Shown piece by piece: positions 11,242 to 22,520 of a DNA stretch of 64,000 nucleotides; the stretch's first letter is position 1; every line of letters begins with the position of its first letter. Both the position numbers and the translations under genes were made by a program. The notes under the pieces were generated by a model, which did not search any database, was not told the DNA's origin, and saw only the letters and a list, made by a program, of their open reading frames with translations. The DNA is from Nicotiana tabacum (Eukaryota > Streptophyta > Magnoliopsida > Solanales > Solanaceae): assembly GCF_000715075.1 (NCBI RefSeq), contig NC_134082.1, positions 189,337,948-189,401,947 on the forward strand, given 5' to 3'.

Positions 11242-13287
11242 ATGTGCAGAATGAGCACGATTCCGAATGAACCCTTTTCAATCATGAATAAAATTCCCCT
11301 CCAATTGCGGCTCTGGTGGAATGATTTGGGCAAAGAAGGGCATGACGAAATCAAGAAGTATCTGAAGGGCCTCACGAGTTTGTTGGATATCAGGCCACGA
11401 GGAGATATCATAAGGGCACTAGTCCCCCACTGGGATCCTGCGCACAATGTCTTCCGTTTCTCAGATTTTGAACTTACCCCAACTTTAGAAGAAATAGCAG
11501 GGTATATCGGCAGCGCTGAGACTCCTTTGAGGCACAAATATCTGATTGCTCCAAGAGCTGTAGCAATACACCGGTTCCTGGACTCCTTAAAGATAGTCAG
11601 AACAATTCATAACCCTGACTTGGCAAAAGGTTTTTGCAGCATGAGTTTCATATATCAAAGATATGGTCACATAGGAGGATTCGACAAGCCAGAAAACCAG
11701 TTGTGCAGCAAAGGTAATCGCCAAAAGTGGGAAGAACATAGACGGATTGCTTTCATAATAACTTTCTTAGGACTACTAGTATTCCCAAGAAAAGATGGGA
11801 ATATTGACATAAAGATAGCAGGGGTCGTCAGTACGTTGCTCACACAGAGTGATAGTACGTTGGCGCCCATGATAGTATCTGATATATTCAGGGCACTCAC
11901 TTCTTGCAAAGCCGGAGGAAGCTTTTTCGAGGGTTGCAATTTGTTGTTGCAAATGTGGATGACCGAACACCTATGTCACCGAGCCCAGTTTTTGAGCCAT
12001 GGGTCCGCTGGAAAGACCTGCATAGAGGAGTTCTATACCAGAGTTGACGAAACCTACCTGCCAGAAGGAGTCACAGCATGGACCTCATGTTTCCATACCC
12101 TCAACGCCAGTCAAATACATTAGACGCTAGGGTGGTTACCGATCGACGAAGTCATATACATGCCAGCAGCCAGGCCCCATTTTCTCTTGATGGGACTTAA
12201 GAGTATTCAACCATATGCGCCGCATCGGGTTTTAAGGCAACTTGGGAGGTATCAGATAGTGCCGAAAGACGAGGATCTGAGCATCCAGGTAATCGAGATC
12301 AGTCCCGACGGCCAGTTTCCTGAAGCAAGGGTTCGTCAAATTTGGAGCCAATGTCAATACTTAGAAGCAAATACTTGTGTAATGAATAGGGCAAAAGGGG
12401 AAGTTTCGCCCGGGTATCAGGCCTGGTACAAAGGGGAGACATCATCTGGAAGACCGACCAAAAGACCTCACCTGCAAGAATTTGCCAAATCTTCACAAGA
12501 ACAGTGGGGCTGGTTGGCCAAAGATCAGGAATATCTTGTCAAAGCAGGCAAACTGAAGCAACAAGTTCAGGATATGAAGTTTGAGTGCCAATTACAGTCT
12601 GCTGCCCACAAGGGAGAAAAGAACAAGTTAATCAGAGAAGGCGAGATCCTCAAAGCTCAGATCCGGAGAATGAAAAAAGAGGCTAATAGCCAGCTAAGAA
12701 GCCGGGCAGATAAAAGATTGATAGCAGGGTTAAAAGATCAGGTTGCGGAATGCCAGGAAGATTTGGAAAAAGCCAGGGCCAGCGCAGCAAAATTGCGAAC
12801 CAAGTGGGCAAAAGGTACGATGGCTCGGAGGCAGCACCTGCAACGAGTCATAAGGGAGTATGAACTGAGCGTCGGGACATTAAGGGAAACGAATGCCTCT
12901 CTTCGAGAAAGGATCCTCAAGCGAACACGAGATGCCCAAGCCGACAGAAGGCAATGTTACGATGCAATGACCAGAATGGAAAGGCAAATGGAGATGTTCC
13001 AGGATCAGCTTGCCAACAATGCGCAAACACTGGGATTGAAGAACCAACAGATAAGGCATTTGTTCACAGAAAGGGACAACATCCGGGGAAAGATCGACGA
13101 GATTGGGCATTACATCTACATGAGATGCCTGGCATGCGAGCAAAAGCCTCGAAAGACCCTCCTTGTTTCCATCATGGGTTGCGTCCACCGAATCATGAAT
13201 GAGTTGAAAAACCTGCAGAGGGACCTCACACCAAGGGCCGCGGAAAGGCCGAATGATGCCTCGCGGGTCCCTAAGTTGGAAAATTAA
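11242..13287 (+). pseudogene. Ogre ORF1 (upstream of gag), PMD-like domain plus coiled coil, one in-frame stop
   Basis: This is a 681-codon frame broken once by TAG at 12121-12123. The frame stays open on both sides (11242-12123, 12160-13287), so a single base change probably caused it. The N-terminal part (about residues 10-290) contains HWDPAHNVFRFSDFELTPTL and looks related to the aminotransferase-like plant mobile domain / DUF7745 family (recalled, not searched). Residues about 420-620 are rich in K, E, Q and R with heptad-like spacing, suggesting a long coiled coil. An extra ORF between the leader and gag is a hallmark of Ogre elements, and its function is not known. Start choice is ATG 11242 or ATG 11251, three codons later. 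The nonsense codon could be post-insertion decay, or be read through; the sequence cannot decide. Confidence 0.8.
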
Positions 13288-13831
13288 TCTTTGGTTGAGT
13301 CCTGTTTATTTGGCTTTGTCGTTTTTCCATATGTTATTTTCCTTTCTTTTAGTCAAAACGGGTTAAGAACTGTGGAGTCTGTACTATTGCTATTCCTTGC
13401 TTGATGTAATTTGTAATAGCAAAATTTTGAGAATGAATTTAATGATTTCACAAGAATTGTGTGTTTCTTTACTTTAAGGCAGAACTACGCCTGGTCTGAT
13501 TCACGCGGGGACGTGATACGTAGGCAATCCCCATAAGATTCGACCGCTTTTAATAAATAAAAATAAAAATACAAAATAAAACACAGGGTTTCCCAAAGTA
13601 CTTTAAAAAGGGATGAATGAGCAAACCGGGATGACGTATGTTGTTTGAGGCAAAGCATGTAGAAACGATTAACTGCCTAGGTGCATTGCATCCTCTATGT
13701 GTTATGATCAAATCTGTTAAGCTCTAACACTAACAAAGTTTGTTGTTGTCTGATATCAGACAGTTAGTTGTTAAAGAATTCTGGCAACACATTCATACCA
13801 AACCAGATTCAAAGGACCGGTAGCAACAAGC
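13288..13831 (+). other. Noncoding spacer between ORF1 and gag, with copy 1 of a hairpin motif
   Basis: This 544-nt gap has no ORF. Position 13482 begins a motif GAACTACG...CTGATTC...ATACGTAGGC (to about 13525) that recurs at 21227 and 39636 in the other untranslated parts of the same element. CTACG and CGTAG at its ends can pair. The rest is AT-rich sequence with nothing recognisable. Confidence 0.7.
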
Positions 13832-16800
13832 ATGACTACTTCAGAGAATAGTAATGAGGAAGAAAGGCCGATGAGCCAGTTGCTAAAAGAGGCAATGGAA
13901 AAGATTGAAAGGATGGGACTAGAGATGCATGCAATGCAGCTAGCCCTAGCCAAAACACAAAAGAGTCCTGAAACACTGGGACACGTGCCGGAGTACCCTC
14001 ACTCTGGCCCTTCCACAAGCCGCCCAAATCCCCTCTATCATCAAGAAAGAAGCCCTCATGATTCCCAAGTTCCACCACCCCATCAACCTCTCCCAACACC
14101 CAATATTCCCATTTTTGTGGGACCTGCATCAGCCCCTTTGCAGCGAACGACCAGTGAGCCATTGTTTCAGGCTCACGATACACAATACTATCCCCTGAGC
14201 CTACATTCCACGCACCGGAACCACAGGCTTACAATCCCCATTTGGAAGTACCGGCAGAGGCTGAGAAGCCGATTAAGGCCCCTGAACAGGACGAAGTGTT
14301 GAGAAAGTTCAAAAGCCTGGAGCAATCCTTCAGGAACTTACACGGGCTGGGCAATCAAGTCAGCGTGGCATACAAAGATCTGTGCCCTTTCCCAGATGTC
14401 CAACTCCCGGCTGGGTTCAAGATGCCCAAGTTTGATTTATATGAAGGGCACGGTGATCCCATGGCACATTTGCGGGGATTCTGTAGCAAAATTAGAGGGG
14501 CAGGAGGCAAGGATGAGCTTTTGATAGCTTATTTCGGCCAAAGTCTGAGCGGATCTACACTGGAATGGTATACCAGGCAGGATTTCAGCAGGTGGTACAC
14601 GTGGGATGACCTGGCGCAGGCTTTTGCAGGTCATTTCCAATACAATCTGGAGATAGTCCCTGACCGTCTCACGTTATTGAGAACTGGGAAGAAACCCAGG
14701 GAAAGTTTTCGCGAGTTCGGGTTCCGCTGGAGAGAACAAGCAGCTAGGGTCGATCCTCCCATGAGAGAGGGAGAGATGGTAGACTACTTTTTGCAGACAT
14801 TGGATCCAACCTACTTTGGTCACTTGGTGACAACGGTTGGAAAATCTTTCAACGAGGTGGTCAAAATAGGGGTCATGATAGAAGAAGGTTTGGGGTCGGA
14901 CAAGATCTTAAACTATTCGGCACTTAAGGCCACAACCCAGGCTATTCAAAGCGGCACGGGAGGTGCGCTGAGAAGAAAGAAAGAAGAGGTTGCCACGATC
15001 GAGGCAGGCAGTTGGGCCAGGGCTGGCAGGCCGCACTACAACCAACCCAGGCCTCACAGGTCAAACTACACATACAACCCACCACAAAATTTCTACCCAC
15101 CTCGAGAACCACATTGTTCCGTACACCAAGCCCAGGTATACACTCAGCCTCCGGTTCGCCCACAATGGCGCGCGCTGGCTCCCCAGAACATATATGCACC
15201 GCCACAAAACACTTACCCTCCACCAAGGGCATATAGAAATCCTTCAGGGGCAGGTTTCCGGGGAAATCCAGATGCCAGAAATGACAGGTTGCGGAAGCAA
15301 AGAACCTTCACCGAACTGGGAGAAACCTACACCGCTGTGTTCCACAAGCTGCGGAAATTGGGTTTGGTTAGTCCTGTCCATACCCGGGAACCAAATCCCC
15401 CGCCTCAGAATTTGGATCGTTCAATCAGTTGTGAATACTGTTCAGGGATGCTCGGGCACGATACCGAGAAGTGCTGGAAGTTAAGGCATGCCATACAGGA
15501 TCTTATTGACACCAATAAGATCGAGGTCCAGACACCGGAGGCCCCTAACATCAACCAAAACCCACTGCCGACGCACCACGAAACTCACATGGTTGAGTTG
15601 GTGTGTGAGGGAGGAGAATTAAGAAAACCCTCACAAACAGTGATGATGATCCAAGCTGCCCCAAAAGAAGTCTTAACCGGTGGAGGAACAAAGGTACAGT
15701 CGCAGGGAGAAGGCGTCAAGCCGGTAGTAATATGGGGGAAGAACCCGTCCGTCATAACAAGCAAACCCGAGCCAAGAAAATTGGTAATACCAGGGATCCT
15801 GCCCACACCGGCAGTCATGTTGAAAGGGGTATGTAGAGAACGGGTGACCATAAAGCCGGTGGTCCAACTGCCTATGCTTGACAGCAGGGCTGTGCCCTGG
15901 AAATATGAAAAAGCAGTGGTGACGTACCAAGGAAAACAGGTGGAAGAAGTCAGTTGTGAAGCGCAAGGGCTGACTCGATCAGGTCGATGTTTTGCTCCGG
16001 TGGAGTTAAGAAAAACCAACCCAGTGGCAACCAAGAAGCCAGTGTCAGAAGAAGAGGCTGAAGACTTCCTGAGGAAGATGAAAGTTCAAGACTATTCTGT
16101 GGTTGAGCAGCTGAGAAAAACACCTGCCCAGATCTCACTATTGTCCTTACTCCTCCATTCCGAGGAACATCGCCGGGCCCTGTTAAAGATATTGAACGAG
16201 GCCCATGTACCCAGTGAGATTTCTGTAAACCACCTGGAAACCATTGCTAGCAAGATTTTCGAGGTGAACAGAGTGACATTCTCAGATGATGACCTGCCGG
16301 TGGAAGGTACGAAGCATAACAAAGCTCTATACCTAGCTGTCAAATGTGAAGACTCGGTGGTAACCCGAGTATTGGTGGATAACGGCTCAAGCGCCAATAT
16401 TTGTCTATTATCCACCCTGGACCAGTTAAAGATTGACCGTGGAAGAATCCGGGAGAATAGCATCTGTGTTCGGGGGTTTGACGGAAACGGAACCGCCACT
16501 GTGGGGGATGTTGTACTTGAATTAACCATTGGTCCGGTCCTATTTACCATGGAATTCCAGGTGTTGGACGCCACGGTATCTTACAACTTGCTGTTAGGAC
16601 GACCTTGGATTCATGCAGCTAAAGCGGTGCCTTCCACCCTACATCAGACAGTGAAGTTCGAGTGGGAAAGACAAGAGGTCGTATTGCACGGCGAGGATAC
16701 AACATGCACCATGGGCGGAACCATTGTGCCTTTCATAGAGACCACTGATGACAAGGGTCCCTGGGCCTACCAGATTCTCGATACAGGGTCGGCCAACAAA

Positions 16801-17289
16801 ATTTCTGAAGGAGAAATCATCCCGCACCCTAGGGTAGCTGCCGCAACAGTCATGATGATATCAGAAATGCTGGGTAATGGGTTTGTGCCGGGCAAAGGCC
16901 TGGGAGTTGAACTTCAAGGGATAGTCCAACCTGTCTCCCTTCCTAAGAATCTGGAAACTTTCGGGTTGGGGTTCAAACCAACCGCAGCAGACAGGAAGCA
17001 AGCGCGAAAAATGAAGAAGAGAGTTTGGTTTCTGCCTAAACCAGTGCCACGCCTCTCAAGGTCTTTTGTTAAAGCTAGTTCCAAGGGGTCAGCGATCCCA
17101 AAGATTCGAGGACCTTTGATCGGCATAAGTGAAGACCTGAATCAAAGTTTTGAGAGACTATTCGCGGATGTCAGTATGGTGGAAGCTGGAGAGGGTTCCA
17201 GCAGAGCAGAGATACAATTCGTGGGGCCCGAGGCCAAGACCAACAATTGGACGGTTACTCCTCTTCCTGTCCGAGGGGAGTCTTGGTAG
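13832..17289 (+). pseudogene. Ogre gag-protease polyprotein with G-patch-like tail, broken by one frameshift
   Basis: Gag begins at ATG 13832 with a helical N-terminus. The frame is lost at the C run 14192-14195, where one base appears to be missing, and coding continues in another frame to TAG 17287-17289. Numbering codons from 14242: capsid-like region about 60-240; zinc knuckle near 394-412 (CEYC...GHDTEKC, spacing C-X2-C-X5-H-X4-C, one residue longer than the usual X4); protease active site DNGSS at D713; G-patch-like segment with GNGFVPGKGLG at about 871-900. Gag forms particles and protease cuts the polyprotein. A real upstream ATG in the downstream frame is at 14242, but it would lack the Gag N-terminus. 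Apart from the one lesion the frame is open for more than 1000 codons, which fits a very young element. Confidence 0.87.
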
Positions 17290-17465
17290 TAGGCTTTGAT
17301 TAATGTTTTGTTTGTTTATTTGTTTGATCGGATTATTCAAGGGTGTAATCCAAATTTTACTCCCATTTTGTAAAAGTGTGAACCCTTTTTATCCTGCAAA
17401 TTTAATAAAGTTCTTTTCTTTGTCCCATTTTAATTTCTTGTTTTGTTCTTTTTCTTTCTGAACAG
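17286..17465 (+). other. Predicted intron between protease and reverse transcriptase
   Basis: The gag-protease frame ends in TAGTAG at 17287-17292. A donor-like G|GTAGTAG at 17286 and a pyrimidine-rich acceptor ending TTTCTTTCTGAACAG at 17465 bound a T-rich segment of 180 nt, an exact multiple of three. Removing it deletes all the intervening stops and joins protease and RT in one frame. Ogre elements are known to carry a spliced intron here that regulates Gag-Pol production. The exact donor is inferred. Confidence 0.7.
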
Positions 17466-20400
17466 TTCTCTTTTTACTGGTCCTAATGACATGGCATGCA
17501 CAGCGGATCTTCGACCTAGTCTAAATAATCAATCTAAATCTGACTCAATGATGCAAGAGGTCGTTTGTGATAATGAATCCGAAGGTGACGAAGGGGAAGC
17601 CTTCGAAGAAATAAACCGAGAACTGTGCCAATTTGAAGAGAAACCCAAGCCTAACCTAAATGACACTGAGGCTGTGAACCTAGGAGACGCTGATAACATC
17701 CAAGAGACCAAAATTAGCATCCACATTGAGCCGAATGTCAAAGCAGAATTGATCGAAACTCTCAGGGAATTCAAAGATGTTTTTGCATGGTCATATGATG
17801 ATATGCCTGGATTGAGCACCGATTTAGTGGTTCACAAATTGCCCACTGACCCGGCATACCCTCCGGTCAAGCAAAAACTAAGGAAATTTAAAACAGAAAT
17901 GAGTGTAAAGATCAAAGAAGAAGTGATTAAGCAGTTGCAATCGAAGGTCATTCGGGTCACTCGATATCCCGAGTGGTTGGCCAATGTGGTACCAGTCCCA
18001 AAGAAGGATGGAAAAATCAGGGTGTGCGTCGACTACCGCAACCTTAACAAAGCAAGTCCCAAGGACAATTTCCCGCTACCCAACATTCATATCCTGATCG
18101 ATAATTGCGCTGGGCGCGAGATCGGATCCTTTGTGGATTGCTATGCGGGTTATCATCAGATCCTAATGGACGAAGAGGATGCTGAGAAGACAGCGTTTAT
18201 TACGCCATGGGGAACCTACTGCTATCGGGTAATGCCGTTCGGGTTAAAGAACGCCGGGGCAACGTACATGCGAGCAATGACTGCTGTGTTTCATGACATG
18301 ATACACAAAGAAATAGAGGTGTACGTCGATGATGTGATCATCAAATCTTGGCGTCAGGAGGACCATGTGGCAGACCTAAGGAGATTTTTCCAAAGACTCC
18401 GGAGGTATGATATCAAGCTTAACCCGGCCAAATGCGCATTCGGGGTTCCATCAGGAAAGTTGCTAGGATTCATCGTCAGTCGACGGGGGATTGAGTTAGA
18501 CCCATCCAAAATTGAATCCATCCGAGACTTGCCACCGCCGAGGAACAAAACAGAGGTAATGAGTTTGCTGGGTAGACTCAATTACATCAGCAGGTTCATC
18601 GCTCAGCTCACAGCAACTTGTGAGCCCATATTTCGGCTACTGAGAAAGGATGCTGCAGTAAGTTGGACGGCAGAGTGTCAGGAGGCTTTCGACCAAATCA
18701 AAGGGTATCTGTCTAATCCACCCGTATTGGTCCCGCCTAAGCCCGGGAAACCCCTAATCCTTTACCTGACGGTCTTGGAAAATTCATTTGGTTGTGTACT
18801 GGGGCAACATGATGACACAGGGAGGAAGGAGCAGGCCATCTACTATCTTAGCAAGAAATTCACAGTGCATGAGGTCAAGTACACTCAACTCGAGAAAACA
18901 TGCTGCGCCCTGACTTGGGTAGCTCAGAAGTTGAAGCACTACCTGTCTTCATATACTACTTATCTCATATCCCGCTTGGACCCATTGAAGTATATCTTTC
19001 AGAAACCTATGCCCACGGGAAGGTTGGCAAAATGGCAAATTCTGCTCACAGAATTTGATATCATCTACGTGACAAGGACGGCCATGAAAGCCCAGGCACT
19101 GGCAGACCATTTGGCAGAGAATCCCGTTGATGAGAAATACGAGCCCTTAAGAACGTATTTTCCTGACGAAGAGGTGATGCATACGAATGAGTTGGAATTA
19201 CCCGAGGAACCGGGTTGGAAGCTTTTCTTCGATGGAGCGGCAAACACAAAAGGGGTTGGAATAGGAGCAATACTCATTTCTGAAACAGGACGGCATTATC
19301 CTGTTACGGCTCAACTACGCTTCTATTGCACCAACAATATGGCCGAATATGAGGCTTGCATTCTGGGTCTGCGCTTGGCTGCTGACATGGGTGTCCAAGA
19401 CGTCTTGGTCTTGGGAGATTCGGACCTCTTGGTACATCAAATTCAGGGTGAATGGGAAACACGAGATCTAAAGCTCATACCATACCGACAATGCTTGCAT
19501 GATCTGAGCAAGAAATTTCGATCGGTAAAGTTCAAACACATCCCGAGAATTCACAATGAGGTTGCGGATGCCTTAGCCACCTTAGCATCAATGCTGCACC
19601 ACCCTGACAAAATGTATGTTGATCCTCTGCACATCCAAGTCCGTGATCAGCACGCCTACTGCAATGCCGTAGAAGAAGAGGCAGATGGCGAACCCTGGTT
19701 TCATGATATCAAGGAATACCTCAGGATGGGGATATACCCAAAACATGCCTCTGGGGACCAAAAAGGAGCCCTTCGGCGTTTGTCGAATGGTTTCTTCCTC
19801 AGTGGAGGAGTGTTGTACAAAAGGACCCCGGATTTGGGATTGTTGAGATGCATAGATGCCGGGCAGGCGACGACGGTTATGGCGGAAGTACATGCCGGAG
19901 TTTGCGGACCACACATGAGCGGATATGTATTGGCAAGAAGGATCCTTCGAACAGGGTGTTATTGGCTCACCATGGAACGCGACTGTATCACTTTTGTGAG
20001 GAAATGCCATCAGTGCCAGATACATGGAGATTTGATTCATTCTCCGCCAACAGAGTTACATACGATGTCAGCACCTTGGCCGTTTGTGGCCTGGGGCATG
20101 GATGTCATTGGGCCCATCGAGCCAGCAGCGTCCAACGGTCACAGGTTCATTCTAGTGACCATTGATTACTTCACCAAATGGGTTGAGGCTAAAACCTTCA
20201 AGTCGGTAACCAAGAAGGCAGTGGTGGACTTTGTTCACTCCCATATCATCTGCAGATTTGGGATCCCAAAAGTGATCATCACGGATAACGGTGCGAATCT
20301 CAATAGCAGCCTGATGAAAGAGGTATGCCAACAATTCAAGATTACACACCGCAATTCCACCCCATATCGTCCTAAGGCAAATGGAGCAGTCGAAGCAGCC

Positions 20401-20943
20401 AATAAGAATATCAAGAAGATACTGCGAAAAATGGTGGAAGGGTCCAGACAGTGGCACGAGAAATTGCCCTTTGCTTTGTTGGGTTACCGCACTACCGTCC
20501 GGACTTCCATAGGCACAACTCCTTATTTGTTGGTGTATGGAACTGAGGCAGTGATACCAGCGGAGGTCGAAATTCCGTCCCTCCGAATTGTCGCTGAAGC
20601 CGGGATTGATGATGATGAATGGGTAAAAGCTCGATTGGAACAGTTGAGCCTGATAGATGAGAAAAGATTGGCAGCAGTGTGCCATGGTCAACTGTATCAG
20701 AAGAGAATGGCAAGAGCATATAACAAGAAGGTGCGCCCCAGGAAGTTTGAGGTAGGGCAGCAGGTGTTAAAGAAGATCCTCCCACATCAGGTCGAGGCAA
20801 AAGGCAAATTCGCCCCAAATTGGCAAGGGCCTTATATCGTGACCAGAATATTGTCCAACGGTGCTTTGTGTTTGACAGATGTCGAAGGTAGATGTGTCGA
20901 CATGGCTATCAATTCAGATGCAGTCAAGAGATATTATGCGTAA
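17466..20943 (+). CDS. Ogre pol: reverse transcriptase, degenerate RNase H, second RNase H, integrase
   Basis: The frame is open from 17443 to TAA 20941-20943, but 17443 is TTG, not ATG. The first ATG is 17491, so expression probably depends on the upstream intron. Codons numbered from 17443: RT with YVDD at 294-297; a connection and first RNase H (about 440-560) in which the expected acidic catalytic residues are replaced (LTVLEN, SRLDPLKYI); a second RNase H of the archaeal/plant type with an intact D597-E635-D659-D709 set; integrase zinc finger H817-H824-C855-C858; catalytic core D887-D948-E984 with the canonical 35-residue gap between the last two; and a GPY/F-like module near 1125-1140 (WQGPY). 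No chromodomain follows. The dual RNase H is typical of the Tat lineage. No stop or frameshift is visible. Confidence 0.93.
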
Positions 20944-22520
20944 TTTCTTTAAATTATGGCAATTTTGGTTTATTTGTTTGTATTTGGCATTTATTGGATA
21001 ATGAGATGACGGAGGCAATTCTTTCTTCTATCCAAACACTTTTAACCTTCGCTTCCCCCTTTGAGCCTTGAGCAAATTCTTTCAATACCCCTCTTTTGGA
21101 ATCACTAATGGGAAAGATACGAAAAAAAAGGGAAAAGAAACGAAAGGAAAAGAAAAGAAAAAGAAAAAGAAAAGGAAAAGAAAATGAAAAGAAAGAAAAG
21201 AAAAATCAAGGAATATAAAACCGTGGGAACTACGTTTGACCTGATTCCTCGAAGAGAATACGTAGGCGCCTCACGGCTCGGTCATAGTATGCATCATAGC
21301 AAATATAGGATGCATAATGTACATAGTGTGCATAATAGGCACAATGTGCGCAACACACATAGCTCAACATAAGCATAAAAGATAAATTCCCCAAGCAAGA
21401 AAACTGGGGCAGAGGTTATGTTTTAAGTTCCAACAAAGGTTTGATTCCAAAAGTTGTAGCACATCACACTTCAAATTTGTTTTCATTTTTATAGCCTTTC
21501 TCCAAACCCACACCAAAACCAACATCAACATCCAAAAGACCTCCCGATCAATGTTCGAGAGATGCCAAGTCCGGCAAATAAGACTGAGAATGAATTGATA
21601 GTCAAAAGAATCTCCAGAAGAGAGGGTCGTATCTACAACGCCCCGATTCCTCGAAAGAAATAAAATGAGAGAGTCTTATCGGTGAAAACCTTCACAGGCA
21701 CCGAGAGGCGATGTAAGATGAGAGAAAAGAGAGAGTCTCATTAGTGAAAACCCCTCGAAGGGCACTATGAGGCGACAAGATAGAGCAGCAAAAGCTACCA
21801 CATTCGCAACAAGATGAACATCCATTTATCATCCCCAGCAAGTCAGACCATCGGACAAATCGATTGATACAAATAGACTGGGTCGGGAATCTATGGTGCG
21901 CGCCATGATCACGGGGACCAATCATGTCCTCCAGATAAGTTCTTTTGATTAGCTCCTCCCACAAAATATTGGTTCACAAAGTTTTTCTCTTTTCCATATC
22001 TTTATTTTTCTTTTCCTAAAATGTGTCTTTAAAGGATTTTTCAAAGCTTACTACCAGAAATCGAAGGGGAATTCATCCAATGCAGGAGAATACAAACAGT
22101 CCTAAAAGCCGGCCCCAGACAATGCAAGGATTGTGCTCGGAAATTTTGAAAGAAGTAAGCTCCAAAAGGGAGTGGTTTCGGGAGGTAGAAGCAGACTCCC
22201 ACAGAATATGCTTAAAGAGAAAGCAGAAAAGGGGATAAACTGAAAACCGATCCCCAGCAGGCTAGAAACCCCCCCCAACAGGCAACTTTGCCCGCCAACC
22301 AATTATGGGGACAAAGAGCAAGAGAAGGGGAAGAGAGAAAAATGGCTTGCCAAAAAGGCACCACCACGATTAAAACTGACTAAATCCTTTTGTCTGTTGC
22401 AGGAGATCAAAGAATTGATGATGGCAGCAAGATGCAACGCCATGGAAGTCACCAAAAACCGGGGCAGAAAATTTTCTGCCGATTGTCGAAAATTTTCTGG
22501 AAGAACGGGAAAGCAATTTC
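20944..22520 (+). other. Ogre 3' UTR, part 1 (before the satellite array)
   Basis: This is noncoding. It contains a purine-rich GAAAA tract (about 21116-21210); copy 2 of the GAACTACG...ATACGTAGGC motif (21227-21266); degenerate TGCATAAT-type repeats (21290-21365); a two-copy hairpin repeat (21667-21781); and two ATCCCCAGCA motifs (21831 and 22250). The second of these is an 11-nt complement of the primer site. The ORFs here (22023-22238, 22390-22572) have no family features and the last runs into the array. Confidence 0.8.
21667..21781 (+). repeat. Two-copy 62-nt repeat forming a bulged RNA hairpin
   Basis: GAGAGAGTCT starts at 21667 and at 21729. In copy 1 TCGGTG (21679-21684) pairs with CACCGA (21699-21704), and after an AAAA bulge CCT pairs with AGG. 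In copy 2 TAGTG (21742-21746) pairs with CACTA (21763-21767), and after AAAA, CCC pairs with GGG. Three base pairs differ between the copies and all three remain paired. Confidence 0.75.

Noticed and set aside
14180..14250. Programmed ribosomal frameshift in Ogre gag
   Set aside because: There is no slippery heptamer or pseudoknot-like signal, and the break is in the middle of Gag where frameshifting has no known role. Loss of one C in a run is simpler.
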